Shown here piece by piece: positions 28,594 to 37,640 of a stretch of 64,000 nt of DNA. Within the stretch, counting starts at the first letter, position 1; the number at the start of each line of letters is the position of its first letter. Made by a program: the position numbers and the translations under genes. Source of the stretch: Paraburkholderia polaris (lineage in GTDB: Bacteria; Pseudomonadota; Gammaproteobacteria; Burkholderiales; Burkholderiaceae); the NCBI RefSeq assembly GCF_012927345.1, contig NZ_JABBGJ010000002.1, positions 1 to 64,000 on the forward strand, given 5' to 3'. The notes beneath the pieces are model-generated. The model had not been told where the DNA came from. It made no database searches and was given only the letters and a program-made list of their open reading frames with translations.

Positions 28594-29148
28594 TCATTCG
28601 ACCATTTTGAGCACCTCTTTCAGCGCTCCTTCGATTATCTTGTTCGACAGACTCGGGTCCTTCACTGCGCGAGCGAGTGCGATTGAACCCACGCAGGTGC
28701 TGAAGATCATCACCGCTTTATCCTGGGCGTCTTCCGTCTCCGAAAAAGACTGCGCGAGCAAATTGATGATTTCACTGACACGTTCGGTGAATACCTCGCG
28801 GGTTGCATCGGGAGCGCGCGCCACATCGTTGACCAACGCTGAAATTGGGCAACCTCTGCCGACGTTGTTCCGATGACTCTCTGACACATAGGTGCTTATC
28901 GCACGCTGAGGCGCTGTCTTGAGCGCTTCCTGAATATGCTCGATATCCTGCAACGCCAGGATGAACGCCTCCGTCACAAGCGCATCGCGTGACTCGAAAT
29001 GCTTGTAAAAGCCGCCGACGGTTAAGCCGGCTTCTTTCATGATGTCGCCGACACTAATCCCGTCAATGCCGCGCTCGCGGAAACGACGTGCGGCGACCTG
29101 CACAATCCGCTGGTGCGTGGCCTGTTTGTCAGCTTGTGAGTGCCCCAT
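28594..29148 (-). CDS. TetR/AcrR-family regulator
   Basis: The 184-residue protein has the TetR helix-turn-helix (RFRERGIDGISVGDIMKEAGLTVGGFYKHFESRDALVTEAF). The C-terminal ligand domain is of the type that carries a conserved Cys-Pro (GRGCPISAL), as in NemR-like and YcdC-like groups that sense electrophiles. The gene lies 157 bp downstream of the NmrA-like gene. It probably controls that reductase or the lost GST, which would suit an electrophile response (inference). Confidence 0.9.
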   Translation of the reverse strand: MGHSQADKQATHQRIVQVAARRFRERGIDGISVGDIMKEAGLTVGGFYKHFESRDALVTEAFILALQDIEHIQEALKTAPQRAISTYVSESHRNNVGRGCPISALVNDVARAPDATREVFTERVSEIINLLAQSFSETEDAQDKAVMIFSTCVGSIALARAVKDPSLSNKIIEGALKEVLKMVE

Positions 29149-29305
29149 TTTTTCAACCTCAAAGATGCGTTGTCCTGTGTGTCCATCGGCAGCGCCGCTT
29201 GCCCGGTCCTTGCGACGCGCCGATTACCTTGCGTCAGCCGGCGACCTCACGATTGCCGTCGGTTGCAGGGTTCTGGCAATGCGAAAAGCCACTGTGGGAT
29301 CGCGG

Positions 29306-30187
29306 TCAGGCGAACAGCGCCGCGTGCTTCCTGATAAATGCCTGGACCGTCATTGGCGGAGTGCCGGTCAATTCCTCGATGAAGGAATTGGTGCCGGCGA
29401 AAATGCCGTTCTGGTAATCGACGGCAACCGACAGCAGATGCTGTGTGAAGGTGTCGCCAAATTTTGCGTCGGTGTCCAGCCGTTGTTTGAACAGGTCGAG
29501 ATCGACCGGTTGATACGTCACCGTCCTACCCAACGCCTGGCTCATCTCTGCCGCAATCTCATGGTGATTCATCTCGACCGGCCCGTACAGCGGATATACC
29601 TTGCCCGCGTGTGGTGCGGGATCGCGAAGGATGGCGGAAATGACTCGCCCCTGGTCCTCCGCTGCGATCGGCGCGTGGCGTCCATTGCCAAAGGGAAGGC
29701 GCAAGACACCGTCGTTTTTGATGCTCGCGACTTGACCCGGGTAAGTGAGCCATTGAGCGAAGAACGTAGGGCGGAGATGCGTGACCGGCGTGCCAGCCCA
29801 GTCGAACACCTGCTCCGAGATCCAATGGTCTCGTGCGGCATGGCTTTTTGCTTCACGGCGTGCCGAAATCTGCGACATGTTCACGATGGATTCGATTCCA
29901 GTCTCACGCGCAGCCTGTGCGAACGAAGCGCTGGCTGCTATCCCTCCAGCCTCGATCGGATAAACGAAATAGGCCGACGCGATGCCTTGAAGAGCGCGTG
30001 CGACGTCGTCGATATCCGAGAGATCGCCAACCAGCACTTCGACGCCCTGCGCGCGCAACCGCTCTGAACGGGCGTCCTCGCGTCGCACCAGGGTTCGGAC
30101 CTGTTCGCCTGCAGCCAAAAGAGCTGTCGTCGCTGCTCCGCCCGTGTCGCCAGTTGCGCCTGCGACAAAAAATTTACGATAAGCCAT
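29306..30187 (-). CDS. NmrA-like NAD(P)-binding reductase
   Basis: The 293-residue protein begins with FFVAGATGDTGGAATTALLAAGEQVRTLVRR, the NmrA-type Rossmann start (G-A-T-G-x-x-G). LVGDLSDIDDVARAL and NMSQISARREAKSH follow. The catalytic Y-x-x-x-K of classical SDRs is not present, as is usual for atypical SDRs. Such proteins reduce quinones or sense NADP; which one cannot be read. It is divergent from the first hydrolase gene, with an operator-like palindrome in between, and the TetR gene follows on the same strand. Confidence 0.88.
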   Translation of the reverse strand: MAYRKFFVAGATGDTGGAATTALLAAGEQVRTLVRREDARSERLRAQGVEVLVGDLSDIDDVARALQGIASAYFVYPIEAGGIAASASFAQAARETGIESIVNMSQISARREAKSHAARDHWISEQVFDWAGTPVTHLRPTFFAQWLTYPGQVASIKNDGVLRLPFGNGRHAPIAAEDQGRVISAILRDPAPHAGKVYPLYGPVEMNHHEIAAEMSQALGRTVTYQPVDLDLFKQRLDTDAKFGDTFTQHLLSVAVDYQNGIFAGTNSFIEELTGTPPMTVQAFIRKHAALFA

Positions 30188-30219
30188 TTGAAAGCTCCGC
30201 TCAATTCATTAATTGGGAC

Positions 30220-30241
30220 GGTGATGAACACTTCAGTCACC
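30220..30241. promoter_or_regulatory. Operator-like palindrome
   Basis: GGTGAtGAAcacTTCagTCACC is a 22-bp imperfect palindrome located between the divergent reductase and hydrolase genes. It lies 33 bp before the reductase start. A TetR or LysR dimer could bind there; the neighbouring TetR protein is the simplest candidate. Confidence 0.45.
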
Positions 30242-30432
30242 GGATCTGAACTGGAGTATAGTCATAATCCTGAGCGACGAGTGATGAAAATTTCGTACTA
30301 GTCTTTTGCAGAAATGCCGCTCTCGACGCAGCCGTCAAACGCGTTAGGCTGCGCTTGCGAAAGCACGCTGCAAATGGAATTCGAAGACCGCGTGCTCCCC
30401 CGAAAGACCGACCATCGGAGAATGTTGCAGCC

Positions 30433-31437
30433 ATGATCGCCCACACCTTCACCTCACCCCGTCACTCCACGCGCTATTGGGAGGCCGGTCCCGCCGAGGG
30501 GCCATTGATGATCTTCCTTCACGGCTGGCCGGGGATCGGTCTGATGTGGCGCGCGCAGATCGAGGCTTTCGCGTCGGCGGGGTGGCGCTGCATTGCGCCG
30601 GACATGCGCGGATATGGCGGCTCGTCGACACCAGGCGCGCCCGATGCCTATGCGCTCAAAGAGATGGTTGACGACATGGTCGAGCTTCATGACCATCTGG
30701 GCGCGAGTCCGGCAATGTGGGTCGGCCATGACCTGGGAAGCCCGGTGGCCGGGGCGCTCGCTGCGCATCACGCGAAGCGCAGCCGCGCGGTGGTGTTCGT
30801 CTCCGTTCCGTATATGCCCGAGAGCTTCGGGTTGCGCAGTCTGCTGCCCTTGGTCGATCGGAAGCTCTATCCCGTCGACCAGTATCCGGACGGGCAATGG
30901 GCCTACTACCGCTTCTATCTGACGCATTTCGAGCAGACCGTTACCGACTTCAATGCCGACATAGCGGCGACACTGGCGGCGGTCTATCGGTCTGGAGACC
31001 CGAAGTCCGTGGACCACGTTTATCGCTCTGCGCTGGTCTCACGCAATGGAGGCTGGTTCGGTTCGGCACATCGCGCGCCGGCGGTGGCTCCGGACACGGC
31101 GCTCTGGCCGTCTGCTGACTTCGACGCGCTGGTTGATGCGTTCCGTGTGACCGGTTTTCGTCCGGGTAACGCCTGGTATCTGAACGATGACGCCAACATC
31201 GCCTACGCTCGAACCGCGCCCGACAGCGGCCGCCTGAGCCAGCCCGTGCTGTTCGTGAACGGCGAATTCGATGGCATCTGCGACATCACCCGCAGCGCTC
31301 TCGGCGAGCCCATGCGAAACGCCTGCACGGATCTTTCTGTGGCGACGCTGGGCGCAGGCCACTGGCTTCCGCTCGAACACAAGGCTGAACTCGTCCAGGT
31401 GGTCCGCTCCTGGCTCGAGGCGAAGGGGCTGTCGTAG
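30433..31437 (+). CDS. Alpha/beta hydrolase (epoxide hydrolase-like)
   Basis: The 334-residue protein has MIFLHGWPGIGLMWRAQIEAFASAGWRC (oxyanion hole HGWP), DMRGYGGSS, and a nucleophile elbow GHDLGSPVAG with Asp rather than Ser. An Asp nucleophile is found in epoxide hydrolases and haloalkane dehalogenases. A late His is in LGAGHWLPLEH. The ATG at 30433 precedes the domain; upstream codons to 30355 look unrelated. A similar hydrolase gene follows at 62 bp. No signal peptide is seen. Confidence 0.88.
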   Translation: MIAHTFTSPRHSTRYWEAGPAEGPLMIFLHGWPGIGLMWRAQIEAFASAGWRCIAPDMRGYGGSSTPGAPDAYALKEMVDDMVELHDHLGASPAMWVGHDLGSPVAGALAAHHAKRSRAVVFVSVPYMPESFGLRSLLPLVDRKLYPVDQYPDGQWAYYRFYLTHFEQTVTDFNADIAATLAAVYRSGDPKSVDHVYRSALVSRNGGWFGSAHRAPAVAPDTALWPSADFDALVDAFRVTGFRPGNAWYLNDDANIAYARTAPDSGRLSQPVLFVNGEFDGICDITRSALGEPMRNACTDLSVATLGAGHWLPLEHKAELVQVVRSWLEAKGLS

Positions 31438-31499
31438 CCATTACGGACGCATCTTGGCCCGCGTAGGGGCCCGCACGTCGACTAAAGGAGTTGAATGAA

Positions 31500-32468
31500 A
31501 TGAGCGCCTCGAACAGCGATAGCATCAAACAATACGACATCGAGACCAACGGCATTACTTTGCACGTGACGGAGCAAGGGGAGGGGCCAGCAGTGCTGTT
31601 CTGCCACGGTTTTCCAGACACGTCCTATACGTGGCGCCGGCAGATGAAGGTCATTGCGTCGGCGGGATATCGAGCGATTGCCCCGGATATGCGTGGTTAT
31701 GGGCGAAGCTCGGCTCCGACCGACGCAAACCTGTACACACCGTTGCACACGACAGGCGACCTGATTGGTCTGCTCGATGCGCTAGAGATTCCCCGCGCCG
31801 TCCTCGTCGGTCATGACTGGGGGGCGACGCATGCGTGGAACGCGGCGCTAATGCGCCCTGACAGATTCGCGGCGGTATTCTGCCTCAGCGTCCCTTTCGT
31901 GCCGCGCGGAGACGTCAGTGTTTTCGACAGGATGCGAAAGGCGGGGCATCAAGACAAGTTTTATATGTTCGAGCAAATTCGGGCCGACGCCGACGAAATC
32001 TGGGCCAACGCCGCGGTGACCATTCCCGGCATTCTGTATTGGGCATCGGGTACTGCGCCAGTCGGCCAGCAGTGGAGTCCAATGGATCCGGCTCGAAGCC
32101 TTCATCGCGCTGCTCCCGGACCGTTGCCTTCGTGGGCGCCACCGGACTACGTCGCGCACAACATCGCGGAATTTCAGCGTACCGGTTTCCACGGAGGGTT
32201 GAATTACTACCGCGCGGCGGAGCCGTATTTCGTCTTGTCCGCTCCGTGGAAGGGCGCAAAGATTGTTCAGCCGTCGTTTTTTATCTGGGGCAAGGCGGAC
32301 GGTCTGAGAGAACTGTATCCGCTTAGCCTGGACGATCTGCGCGCCGGCTTACCGGGCCTTGCAGGAGGACTCGAACTCGATGACGTGGGGCATTGGGTAC
32401 AACATGAGGCCGCCGCCGAGGTCAGCGACCAACTGCTGAAGTTCGTGCGTGCCGTTGATCTCGCGTGA
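31500..32468 (+). CDS. Alpha/beta hydrolase (epoxide hydrolase-like), second copy type
   Basis: The 322-residue protein has CHGFPDTSYTWRRQM, DMRGYGRSSAPTD and nucleophile elbow VGHDWGATHAW, typical of soluble epoxide hydrolases; the His is in VGHWVQHEA. An AAAGGAG lies 9 bases before the ATG; a TTG 9 bases earlier is too close to it. The pair of hydrolases may act on related epoxides or haloalkanes, or the family members may open lactones. Both have an Asp nucleophile but low similarity to each other, so they are probably not a recent duplication. Confidence 0.9.
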   Translation: MSASNSDSIKQYDIETNGITLHVTEQGEGPAVLFCHGFPDTSYTWRRQMKVIASAGYRAIAPDMRGYGRSSAPTDANLYTPLHTTGDLIGLLDALEIPRAVLVGHDWGATHAWNAALMRPDRFAAVFCLSVPFVPRGDVSVFDRMRKAGHQDKFYMFEQIRADADEIWANAAVTIPGILYWASGTAPVGQQWSPMDPARSLHRAAPGPLPSWAPPDYVAHNIAEFQRTGFHGGLNYYRAAEPYFVLSAPWKGAKIVQPSFFIWGKADGLRELYPLSLDDLRAGLPGLAGGLELDDVGHWVQHEAAAEVSDQLLKFVRAVDLA

Positions 32469-32697
32469 ACGGTCATTCGCTAGCCGGCGGCTCAAGACAA
32501 CGCGGGGCGACCACCTGTCAGTTGCTTGCCGACACCGCGTGCCCACATGACGGCCGCAGCCCAACTCGCGTCGTCGCGCATCGCGCTGCGACGGCCTTCG
32601 TGCGGACCAGGTCCGGATGGCATGAGACCTGCAAGGGGTACCGCAAGCGACCGGCCGCTTGATACCCCTGCAACCGTCCTGTTCAAGGAGACACATC

Positions 32698-32898
32698 ATG
32701 AACACGTTGAACATCCATGATTTCAACAAATCCGTGGAACTCGATCACGAAGAGATGGCCGCGATTCAAGGCGGCCGAATGAAACTCCCCGGCGTGTCCG
32801 CTGGTTCGATACTCACCTCCGCCGACGGCGACCCCGTCGGCGTGTATGTCGACGGCGTGCTGCAAAACTCCGTGGGCGACGGCTTCTACCACGGCTGA
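32698..32898 (+). CDS. Small peptide with double-glycine leader pattern
   Basis: This 66-residue peptide follows AGGAG by 8 bases. Residues 1-26 (ending ELDHEEMAAIQGG) match double-glycine leader peptides: an amphipathic helix with E-L-x-x-E-x-M-x-x-I-x-G-G. A 40-residue remainder follows without Cys (RMKLPGVSAGSIL onward, ending DGFYHG). A strong hairpin terminator follows at once. Leaders of this kind direct export by C39-peptidase ABC transporters or mark RiPP precursors, but no such exporter or modifying enzyme is in the window. Similar short Gly-Gly proteins occur in Burkholderiales; function is unknown. Confidence 0.8.
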   Translation: MNTLNIHDFNKSVELDHEEMAAIQGGRMKLPGVSAGSILTSADGDPVGVYVDGVLQNSVGDGFYHG

Positions 32899-32900
32899 TA

Positions 32901-32932
32901 GCAAGGGTCGCACAATCTTGTGCGACCCTTGC
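32901..32932 (+). terminator. Perfect 14-bp hairpin terminator
   Basis: GCAAGGGTCGCACA pairs exactly with TGTGCGACCCTTGC around the loop ATCT, 2 bases after the peptide stop codon. There is no T run, but the stem is very stable. It should end or protect the short peptide transcript. Confidence 0.8.
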
Positions 32933-33310
32933 ATTGACCAACGCCGCTGGGCACGCGCAAACGCTGCACCATTTTCGCAGTCAGGCCCCCTAGCCTGAGG
33001 CAACCGACGGGCCTGTCGCTCCGATCTGTGGAATCCGAGACTCTATTGAAGGTCACTGCGGTGATGTCGGAACGGGCGGGAAAATCAGCTGCCTTATAGT
33101 TATCAAGATCCTGTCCGCCCGGTTTGGTTCGCGATTGCGTCGTTCGGGATTCTTCGCAGGTTCGCCGGAATGCCGAGGATCGCGCGATCCGCCTCACGAT
33201 CCCACCCGTTGGCGACTTGTCCGACGAGTCTGGCTGCTAAGCAATGGAACAAAATACAGACAGCCAAGTCGCTAAACGTCCTTGCAAAAAGGCTTTCTTC
33301 GGGCACGGGC
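32933..33310. other. Gene-free stretch
   Basis: No gene is supported. GGATCGCGCGATCC near 33177-33190 is a short perfect palindrome. Otherwise nothing was seen. Confidence 0.45.
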
Positions 33311-34363
33311 TTACTGCGGACTTTTGGTCATTTCGTTGACCGGAAAACCCAACACCAGCACACTCACATTCCGGTCTGCGGCCATCAGGTTTTCCGCATC
33401 GGAGCTGCGCTTGTCGGCTTTCGCGATATAGAGCGGGCCCGAGACGAACCGCTCGATCTCCGGGGTGGCCGCGGAGGACGAGTTGCCGGCGGCAAGCGTC
33501 GCGCGCAGGCAGGTTTCCACTGCGGCGACGCGGGCGCCCGCGAGCGCACTGTTCGATTCAAACTGACTCGCGAACTTTTTCGTAAGCGGCGTGCGGTCCG
33601 TGCTGCCGATGAGGAATACGACGGTCTTCATCCGGTTCTGCTCGGCTCTCGTGATGGCATCGTGGATGCGCGCGAGCTTCGCCTGCACCTCGTCCTTGCC
33701 GCAGTCCATCCGGTACGATCCCTTTTCGAATGCCGGGAAGCGCTCGGAGAGGATCAGCGTGCCCTTGCTCGGGACCGGGACGGGGCCGCCCGCTTCGGCC
33801 GGGCAGCGGCTTTCTGCGATGCAGATCTGAGGCTGTCCGGATAGGTCGTCCCCGCCTTTGCCCAAAGAGCCGGCGAAAATCAACATGACAAGAAAGAAGC
33901 CGGCGAACAGGATGGCGACCGTGGGCATCAGGTAGCGAAGCTTGAGAGCTGCTTTCAGGATCGCGCGCTTGTAGATGCCGAACGGGACGGGCTCGTTTCT
34001 GTGGCGCGGATCGAAGTCCTGTCTGTCGGCAAAGATTGAGTTTTCCTCCAGATCCAGCAGGATGTCGCCTGCGAAGTCGTACAGACTGCGGCTGCGCAGA
34101 TCCATACACAGAAAAATAAGTGCGATCGCAATCCCCAACCCGCAGATGACTCGCGTCGGCAAGAGATTTTCATGCTGTAGCGTCGTCGCGAGTGCGGTAG
34201 CCAGCGCGCCAAGACCGATGATCATGAAATTGAACATCTTCGTTCGCTGCTCCGCGTGGAAATCGAACCACTTCCACGCGTAGTCGAACCGGAGCTTGGT
34301 CAGCTCGAACTCATCGATTGCAGGTGGGTCGCCTTGCGGGACGTCTGGGCCGGGTGTGCTCAT
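33311..34363 (-). CDS. Three-helix membrane protein with OmpA-like domain
   Basis: The 350-residue protein starts with a charged soluble part (FELTKLRFDYAWKWFDFHAEQRTK). Two hydrophobic helices (about residues 44-65 and 71-90) and a third (about 143-165) follow. The C-terminal part has OmpA-family features: VVFLIGSTDRTPL and, after an insert, SNSALAGARVAAVETCL, which supply the Asp and Arg that hold peptidoglycan. Three helices place this domain in the periplasm. The gene lies 30 bp after the HAD gene and probably shares its transcript. It resembles stator-like or anti-phage membrane proteins in layout, but no partner ATPase is near, so the role is unknown. Confidence 0.72.
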   Translation of the reverse strand: MSTPGPDVPQGDPPAIDEFELTKLRFDYAWKWFDFHAEQRTKMFNFMIIGLGALATALATTLQHENLLPTRVICGLGIAIALIFLCMDLRSRSLYDFAGDILLDLEENSIFADRQDFDPRHRNEPVPFGIYKRAILKAALKLRYLMPTVAILFAGFFLVMLIFAGSLGKGGDDLSGQPQICIAESRCPAEAGGPVPVPSKGTLILSERFPAFEKGSYRMDCGKDEVQAKLARIHDAITRAEQNRMKTVVFLIGSTDRTPLTKKFASQFESNSALAGARVAAVETCLRATLAAGNSSSAATPEIERFVSGPLYIAKADKRSSDAENLMAADRNVSVLVLGFPVNEMTKSPQ

Positions 34364-34393
34364 CGTGGGCCTCGCCGGTGATGAAATCAGAGC

Positions 34394-35080
34394 CTACGCG
34401 AAATGGCGGCGCGGTATCAGCAACTCCTGCAGAGCCGCAGGGCTGTCAGCGGCGTTTTTCAGTGGGCCGGACTCGGCGAAGCCCCAGCCGTAGGTCACGG
34501 GCACAAAGACGAAACCGGCCGCTTCGGCCGCCTGCCGGTCGGTCGCCTGGTCGCCCACGTAGATGCAATCTGAGGCCGCAACGTCAAGCGCCTGTGCGCC
34601 CGCCTTAAGAAGGTCGCTCTTGACTCTCGCATTCCTCGGGTAGGAGTCGTAGTAGAAGGTGCACTGCGGCGCGAAATACTGCATCAGCTCGCCCAGCGCC
34701 GGCTCGACGTTTGCCCGCACGTTGGAAGTGACGAGGCCAAGCGCGAGGCCCACGTCGTAAAGCGACTTGAGGAGATCGCCCGCGCCGACAAATGGTTGCG
34801 GCTGATATCCCTTCATGAAGTCCCGGTCGTAGTCGGCCACGCCCTGCTCGGCGCACTGCGGCGGAAAGCCCACCGCCACGAAGAACTCGTACATGGGGCT
34901 CACGCGCACGCCCGCATTGATGAGCTTCCTGAATTCGGGGGCGCCGGGCACCTTGACGTTGGCAAGGCCATACTCGCGGGCCTTGTCGCGGCAGAACGCG
35001 AGATGCTGAGGCAGTGAATCCAGCAGCACGCCGTCGACATCAAAGAAGGCCGCGCGCGCTTCGTCGAGGTGCTTAATCAT
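34394..35080 (-). CDS. HAD-family phosphatase
   Basis: The 228-residue protein has the HAD motifs: FFDVDGVLLDS (motif I with nucleophile Asp), LVTSNVRANVE (motif II), a Lys at VKSDLL (motif III) and CIYVGDQATDRQAA (motif IV). The cap insertion is of the phosphoglycolate-phosphatase type. The ATG chosen at 35080 follows GGGAG; the frame extends 15 bases upstream. It precedes the OmpA-like gene by 30 bp. The substrate is unknown. Confidence 0.88.
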   Translation of the reverse strand: MIKHLDEARAAFFDVDGVLLDSLPQHLAFCRDKAREYGLANVKVPGAPEFRKLINAGVRVSPMYEFFVAVGFPPQCAEQGVADYDRDFMKGYQPQPFVGAGDLLKSLYDVGLALGLVTSNVRANVEPALGELMQYFAPQCTFYYDSYPRNARVKSDLLKAGAQALDVAASDCIYVGDQATDRQAAEAAGFVFVPVTYGWGFAESGPLKNAADSPAALQELLIPRRHFA

Positions 35081-35467
35081 GCGAGCTCCCGTCACTGTTG
35101 AGGGCGAAATGTCCTACCGGGCTTCGCGCAGGCTTTGCACGAGATCATCAAAAAGCTGACCGTCCATTGCGTGCTCTCCTTGATCTGCTGCAGCGACTGG
35201 CCGGTAGTCGCGGCGCGTGCCATCCGCACGGCGGGCGGACGCCCGGTTGTCCTCCCTTGAGAGGGCCCGGCTCATCGTGAGCGTAACACGTAACCGCACG
35301 GCGATCGGGACGGCGGAAACCAGAGTGGGGCTCGAAACGCCCAGCAGACCGCCGAATAACGGACGCTCAACGGTTGACATGAGAGGTGGCCTGGTCTCAC
35401 GAAAGACCGCAAATGCCCGCATCAATCACACGCCATGGACCAACCCGCGCGTCGCAGATCATGAGCA
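35081..35467. other. Gene-poor stretch with a tiny translated stub
   Basis: Only a 17-codon frame with a good ribosome site is seen (listed next). The longer minus-strand frame to 35425 has no domain. Confidence 0.4.
35114..35167 (-). pseudogene. Possible antitoxin or XRE regulator stub, 17 codons
   Basis: The peptide MDGQLFDDLVQSLREAR is preceded by AAGGAGAGC. The pattern M-x-x-x-L-F-x-x-L-x-x-S-(L/V)-x-E-A-(G) is a common start of HigA/XRE-type antitoxins of 90-100 residues. Here a TAG follows after 17 codons and the next codons do not continue the family. It may be a decayed antitoxin gene or a leader peptide. Resting on so few residues, the call is weak. Confidence 0.3.
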
Positions 35468-36589
35468 CTACGGACGACGCGGCAGTCGCACAGCAAACAC
35501 CGTTTCTGTCTCATCGGACCGCGCCTCGATCTCGCCCCCATGGGCCTTGGCAATCTCGCGCGCGATATACAGTCCGAGCCCCAGGTTGCCGTCAGCATCA
35601 TAGGAGTCTTTATGATTCAGGCCACGCTGAAGTGGGTCAAAGATCCGTTCCAACGTCATTCGCTCGATAGCGGCCCCGTGGTTCCTGACTTCGAAACGAA
35701 CGTCCCGCTCCTCGCCGGTCACCACCACTCGCACCGGCGCATCTGACGCTCCGTACTTGATCGCATTCAAAACCAGATTGCCAAGCAACTGCTGCAGACG
35801 GCGGCCGTCCCAAACACCCCGGCAGTCACCTTCCACGTCCAGATCGACCCGACGGTCCGGATGCGCGGCCCGCAACTGATCGAGTTCATCGGCAAGCAGT
35901 GTCTCCAGGTCGGCATCGGTCGGCGCGATATTGATACCCAAACCCAGCCTGGTTCGGTTGAAATCAAGCATATCGTTCAGAAGGGCCTGCATGCGAGCGC
36001 CGCTTCTGATCAAACGGGACGCGGCACCGGATACCTGCTCCCCAGCGTTCAGCGCCGCCAGATATCGGGCTGTCATCTGGATGGTCTGGAGTGGGCTGCG
36101 CATATCGTGCCCGAGCATGCCAAGTAAAAGGTTACGAGCCTGGTCTACTTGCGCGCTGAAATGACCGACCGATTCGGCAAGTGCCTGGTCGATGGCCTCG
36201 TTGAACCGGATGACATCATCCGGATGTGGGGCTTCGGGCTGACATTCGTCCATCCAGAGGCGCAGGACGCTGGCGCGCAAGGCGCGGTACTCAGCAGCCA
36301 ACTGGTCAATGTCGAATCCGCCTCGCGCCCGCAGAAGGGCGTGCGTCTGAGCAGCTGTCTCTGGAGCCCCGATCAGTACGGGGGCTCGTCCCATTGATTT
36401 TTCGGCTTGCGCTTCCCTGGTCTGGGCCGTCGACAGATCCTTCGCTACGGCTTGCAGAATCTGTTGCGCATGGTCTCGCAGAGCGAGCGATTGCATGTTT
36501 GCGGCTGCCGGCAACAGGGTGCTGGCGAACGCCTCCCATTGCACCAGAATCGCTTCCATGTCACGCAGGATGAAGTCAGCCAATCGCAT
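35468..36589 (-). CDS. Cytoplasmic sensor histidine kinase with RsbRD-like N domain
   Basis: The 373-residue protein has no membrane helix. The N-terminal 140 residues (LADFILRDMEAILVQWEAFASTLLP onward) look like the RsbRD-type helical sensor domain. The kinase core follows: H box LGMLGHDMRSPLQTI, N box LLGNLVLNAIKYG, F-type IFDPLQRG and GLGLYIAREIAKAHGG. The phospho-acceptor His is in GHDMRSP. The frame continues upstream to 36766, but similarity starts at the chosen ATG. No response regulator is beside it; the lone receiver at 10762-11193 is a conceivable partner but is 25 kb away. Confidence 0.88.
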   Translation of the reverse strand: MRLADFILRDMEAILVQWEAFASTLLPAAANMQSLALRDHAQQILQAVAKDLSTAQTREAQAEKSMGRAPVLIGAPETAAQTHALLRARGGFDIDQLAAEYRALRASVLRLWMDECQPEAPHPDDVIRFNEAIDQALAESVGHFSAQVDQARNLLLGMLGHDMRSPLQTIQMTARYLAALNAGEQVSGAASRLIRSGARMQALLNDMLDFNRTRLGLGINIAPTDADLETLLADELDQLRAAHPDRRVDLDVEGDCRGVWDGRRLQQLLGNLVLNAIKYGASDAPVRVVVTGEERDVRFEVRNHGAAIERMTLERIFDPLQRGLNHKDSYDADGNLGLGLYIAREIAKAHGGEIEARSDETETVFAVRLPRRP

Positions 36590-36950
36590 ATTCGCCCTCG
36601 AAGAAGGGAAAAAGGCCCTTGTGGAGTATCCGCTGAATTTATATTGGCCGCAAATATCGGCCTTGCGGGAACGGTTCATGCGAGATCGAAAGCAGCGCTG
36701 AGCGACCCGAAGAGTTTTCGCCAGGTCGACCAGCGGGACCACTTGCGGCACCGAGCCGACGGCCACCCTCTATCAGCAAAGTTATATACGTGGTATTCGC
36801 GTTGAACGCCTTGCTGGTGGATCTCTTCCGCCCTAACCTGAGCCTGACATTCAGCGGTCCTTCCAATCGCCTTCTGGACCGGCCATCTCATGCAATGCGT
36901 ACATCGACGAACGCCCGATTTCGGACGACGACGGTCCTATTGGAGAAGAC
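36590..36950. other. Gene-free stretch between divergent genes
   Basis: It must contain promoters for the kinase gene and the reductase-like gene, but I see no strong sigma-70 match. No gene is supported. Confidence 0.4.
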
Positions 36951-37640
36951 ATGCACGATAACCTCCTCTCAGTCATCATTACGCGGAAATGGCAGCTTGC
37001 CGAGAGTTACCATGCCGTTGAACTTCAAACCAGGTCCCGATCGGAGCTTCCGTCGTTTGACGATGGAGCTTGCGTCACACTTGTTCTCGACAACGTCACC
37101 AACAAGGAGAGAACATATCCCCTGTGCTGTTTTGTGTCTCGGCCGGGTGCATATGTGATCGCTGTGAGACAGGATGATGGCGACTCGGACACAGAAGCAG
37201 CTGACATTTCGTTGAGTCAGGGAGACGAGGCGTTTATCGCAACGCCACGGAGTCCTACGGTTATTTTGGACGGTCGCACACGATCGATACTTTTTGCTGG
37301 AGGCGTTGGCGCTGCATCGATCGCGGGAATCGCGAATCGGCTTGCGTTGGCAGGTCAAAAATTCGAGCTGCACAACTTCGCTCGATCACCTGAACGGGCA
37401 GTCTTTCGGGAAGAACTTGACGCGCTTGGAAGAGAAGGTCGGGTCCATCACCATTTTGGCTTGAATGCTGACCGATTGGAGCAGACAACTTCCCACGCGA
37501 TGAGCCCAGCACATGCGAGCACTCAGATCTACTGCAGTGGTCCCCCCGCATTTATGGATCTCATCGAGCGCCAAGCTCTCGATTGGGTGTACCCGGCTAA
37601 TATCCACAAAATTGTCTTAGGTGATAGAGAAAATTCATAG
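36951..37640 (+). CDS. Ferredoxin-reductase-like protein lacking an iron-sulphur domain
   Basis: The 229-residue protein resembles phthalate-dioxygenase-reductase (VanB/PDR) proteins: an N-terminal strand barrel (ITRKWQLAESYHAVELQTRS), then ILFAGGVGAASIAGIANRLALAGQKFELHNFARSPE and QIYCSGPPAFMDLIE for NAD binding. The flavin-binding R-x-Y-S motif reads RTYPLCC, and the C-terminal [2Fe-2S] domain of about 85 residues is absent, as the chain ends soon after CSGPPAFMD. It may therefore be a truncated or repurposed reductase. No oxygenase gene is adjacent. Base composition is lower in GC than the surroundings. Confidence 0.68.
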   Translation: MHDNLLSVIITRKWQLAESYHAVELQTRSRSELPSFDDGACVTLVLDNVTNKERTYPLCCFVSRPGAYVIAVRQDDGDSDTEAADISLSQGDEAFIATPRSPTVILDGRTRSILFAGGVGAASIAGIANRLALAGQKFELHNFARSPERAVFREELDALGREGRVHHHFGLNADRLEQTTSHAMSPAHASTQIYCSGPPAFMDLIERQALDWVYPANIHKIVLGDRENS

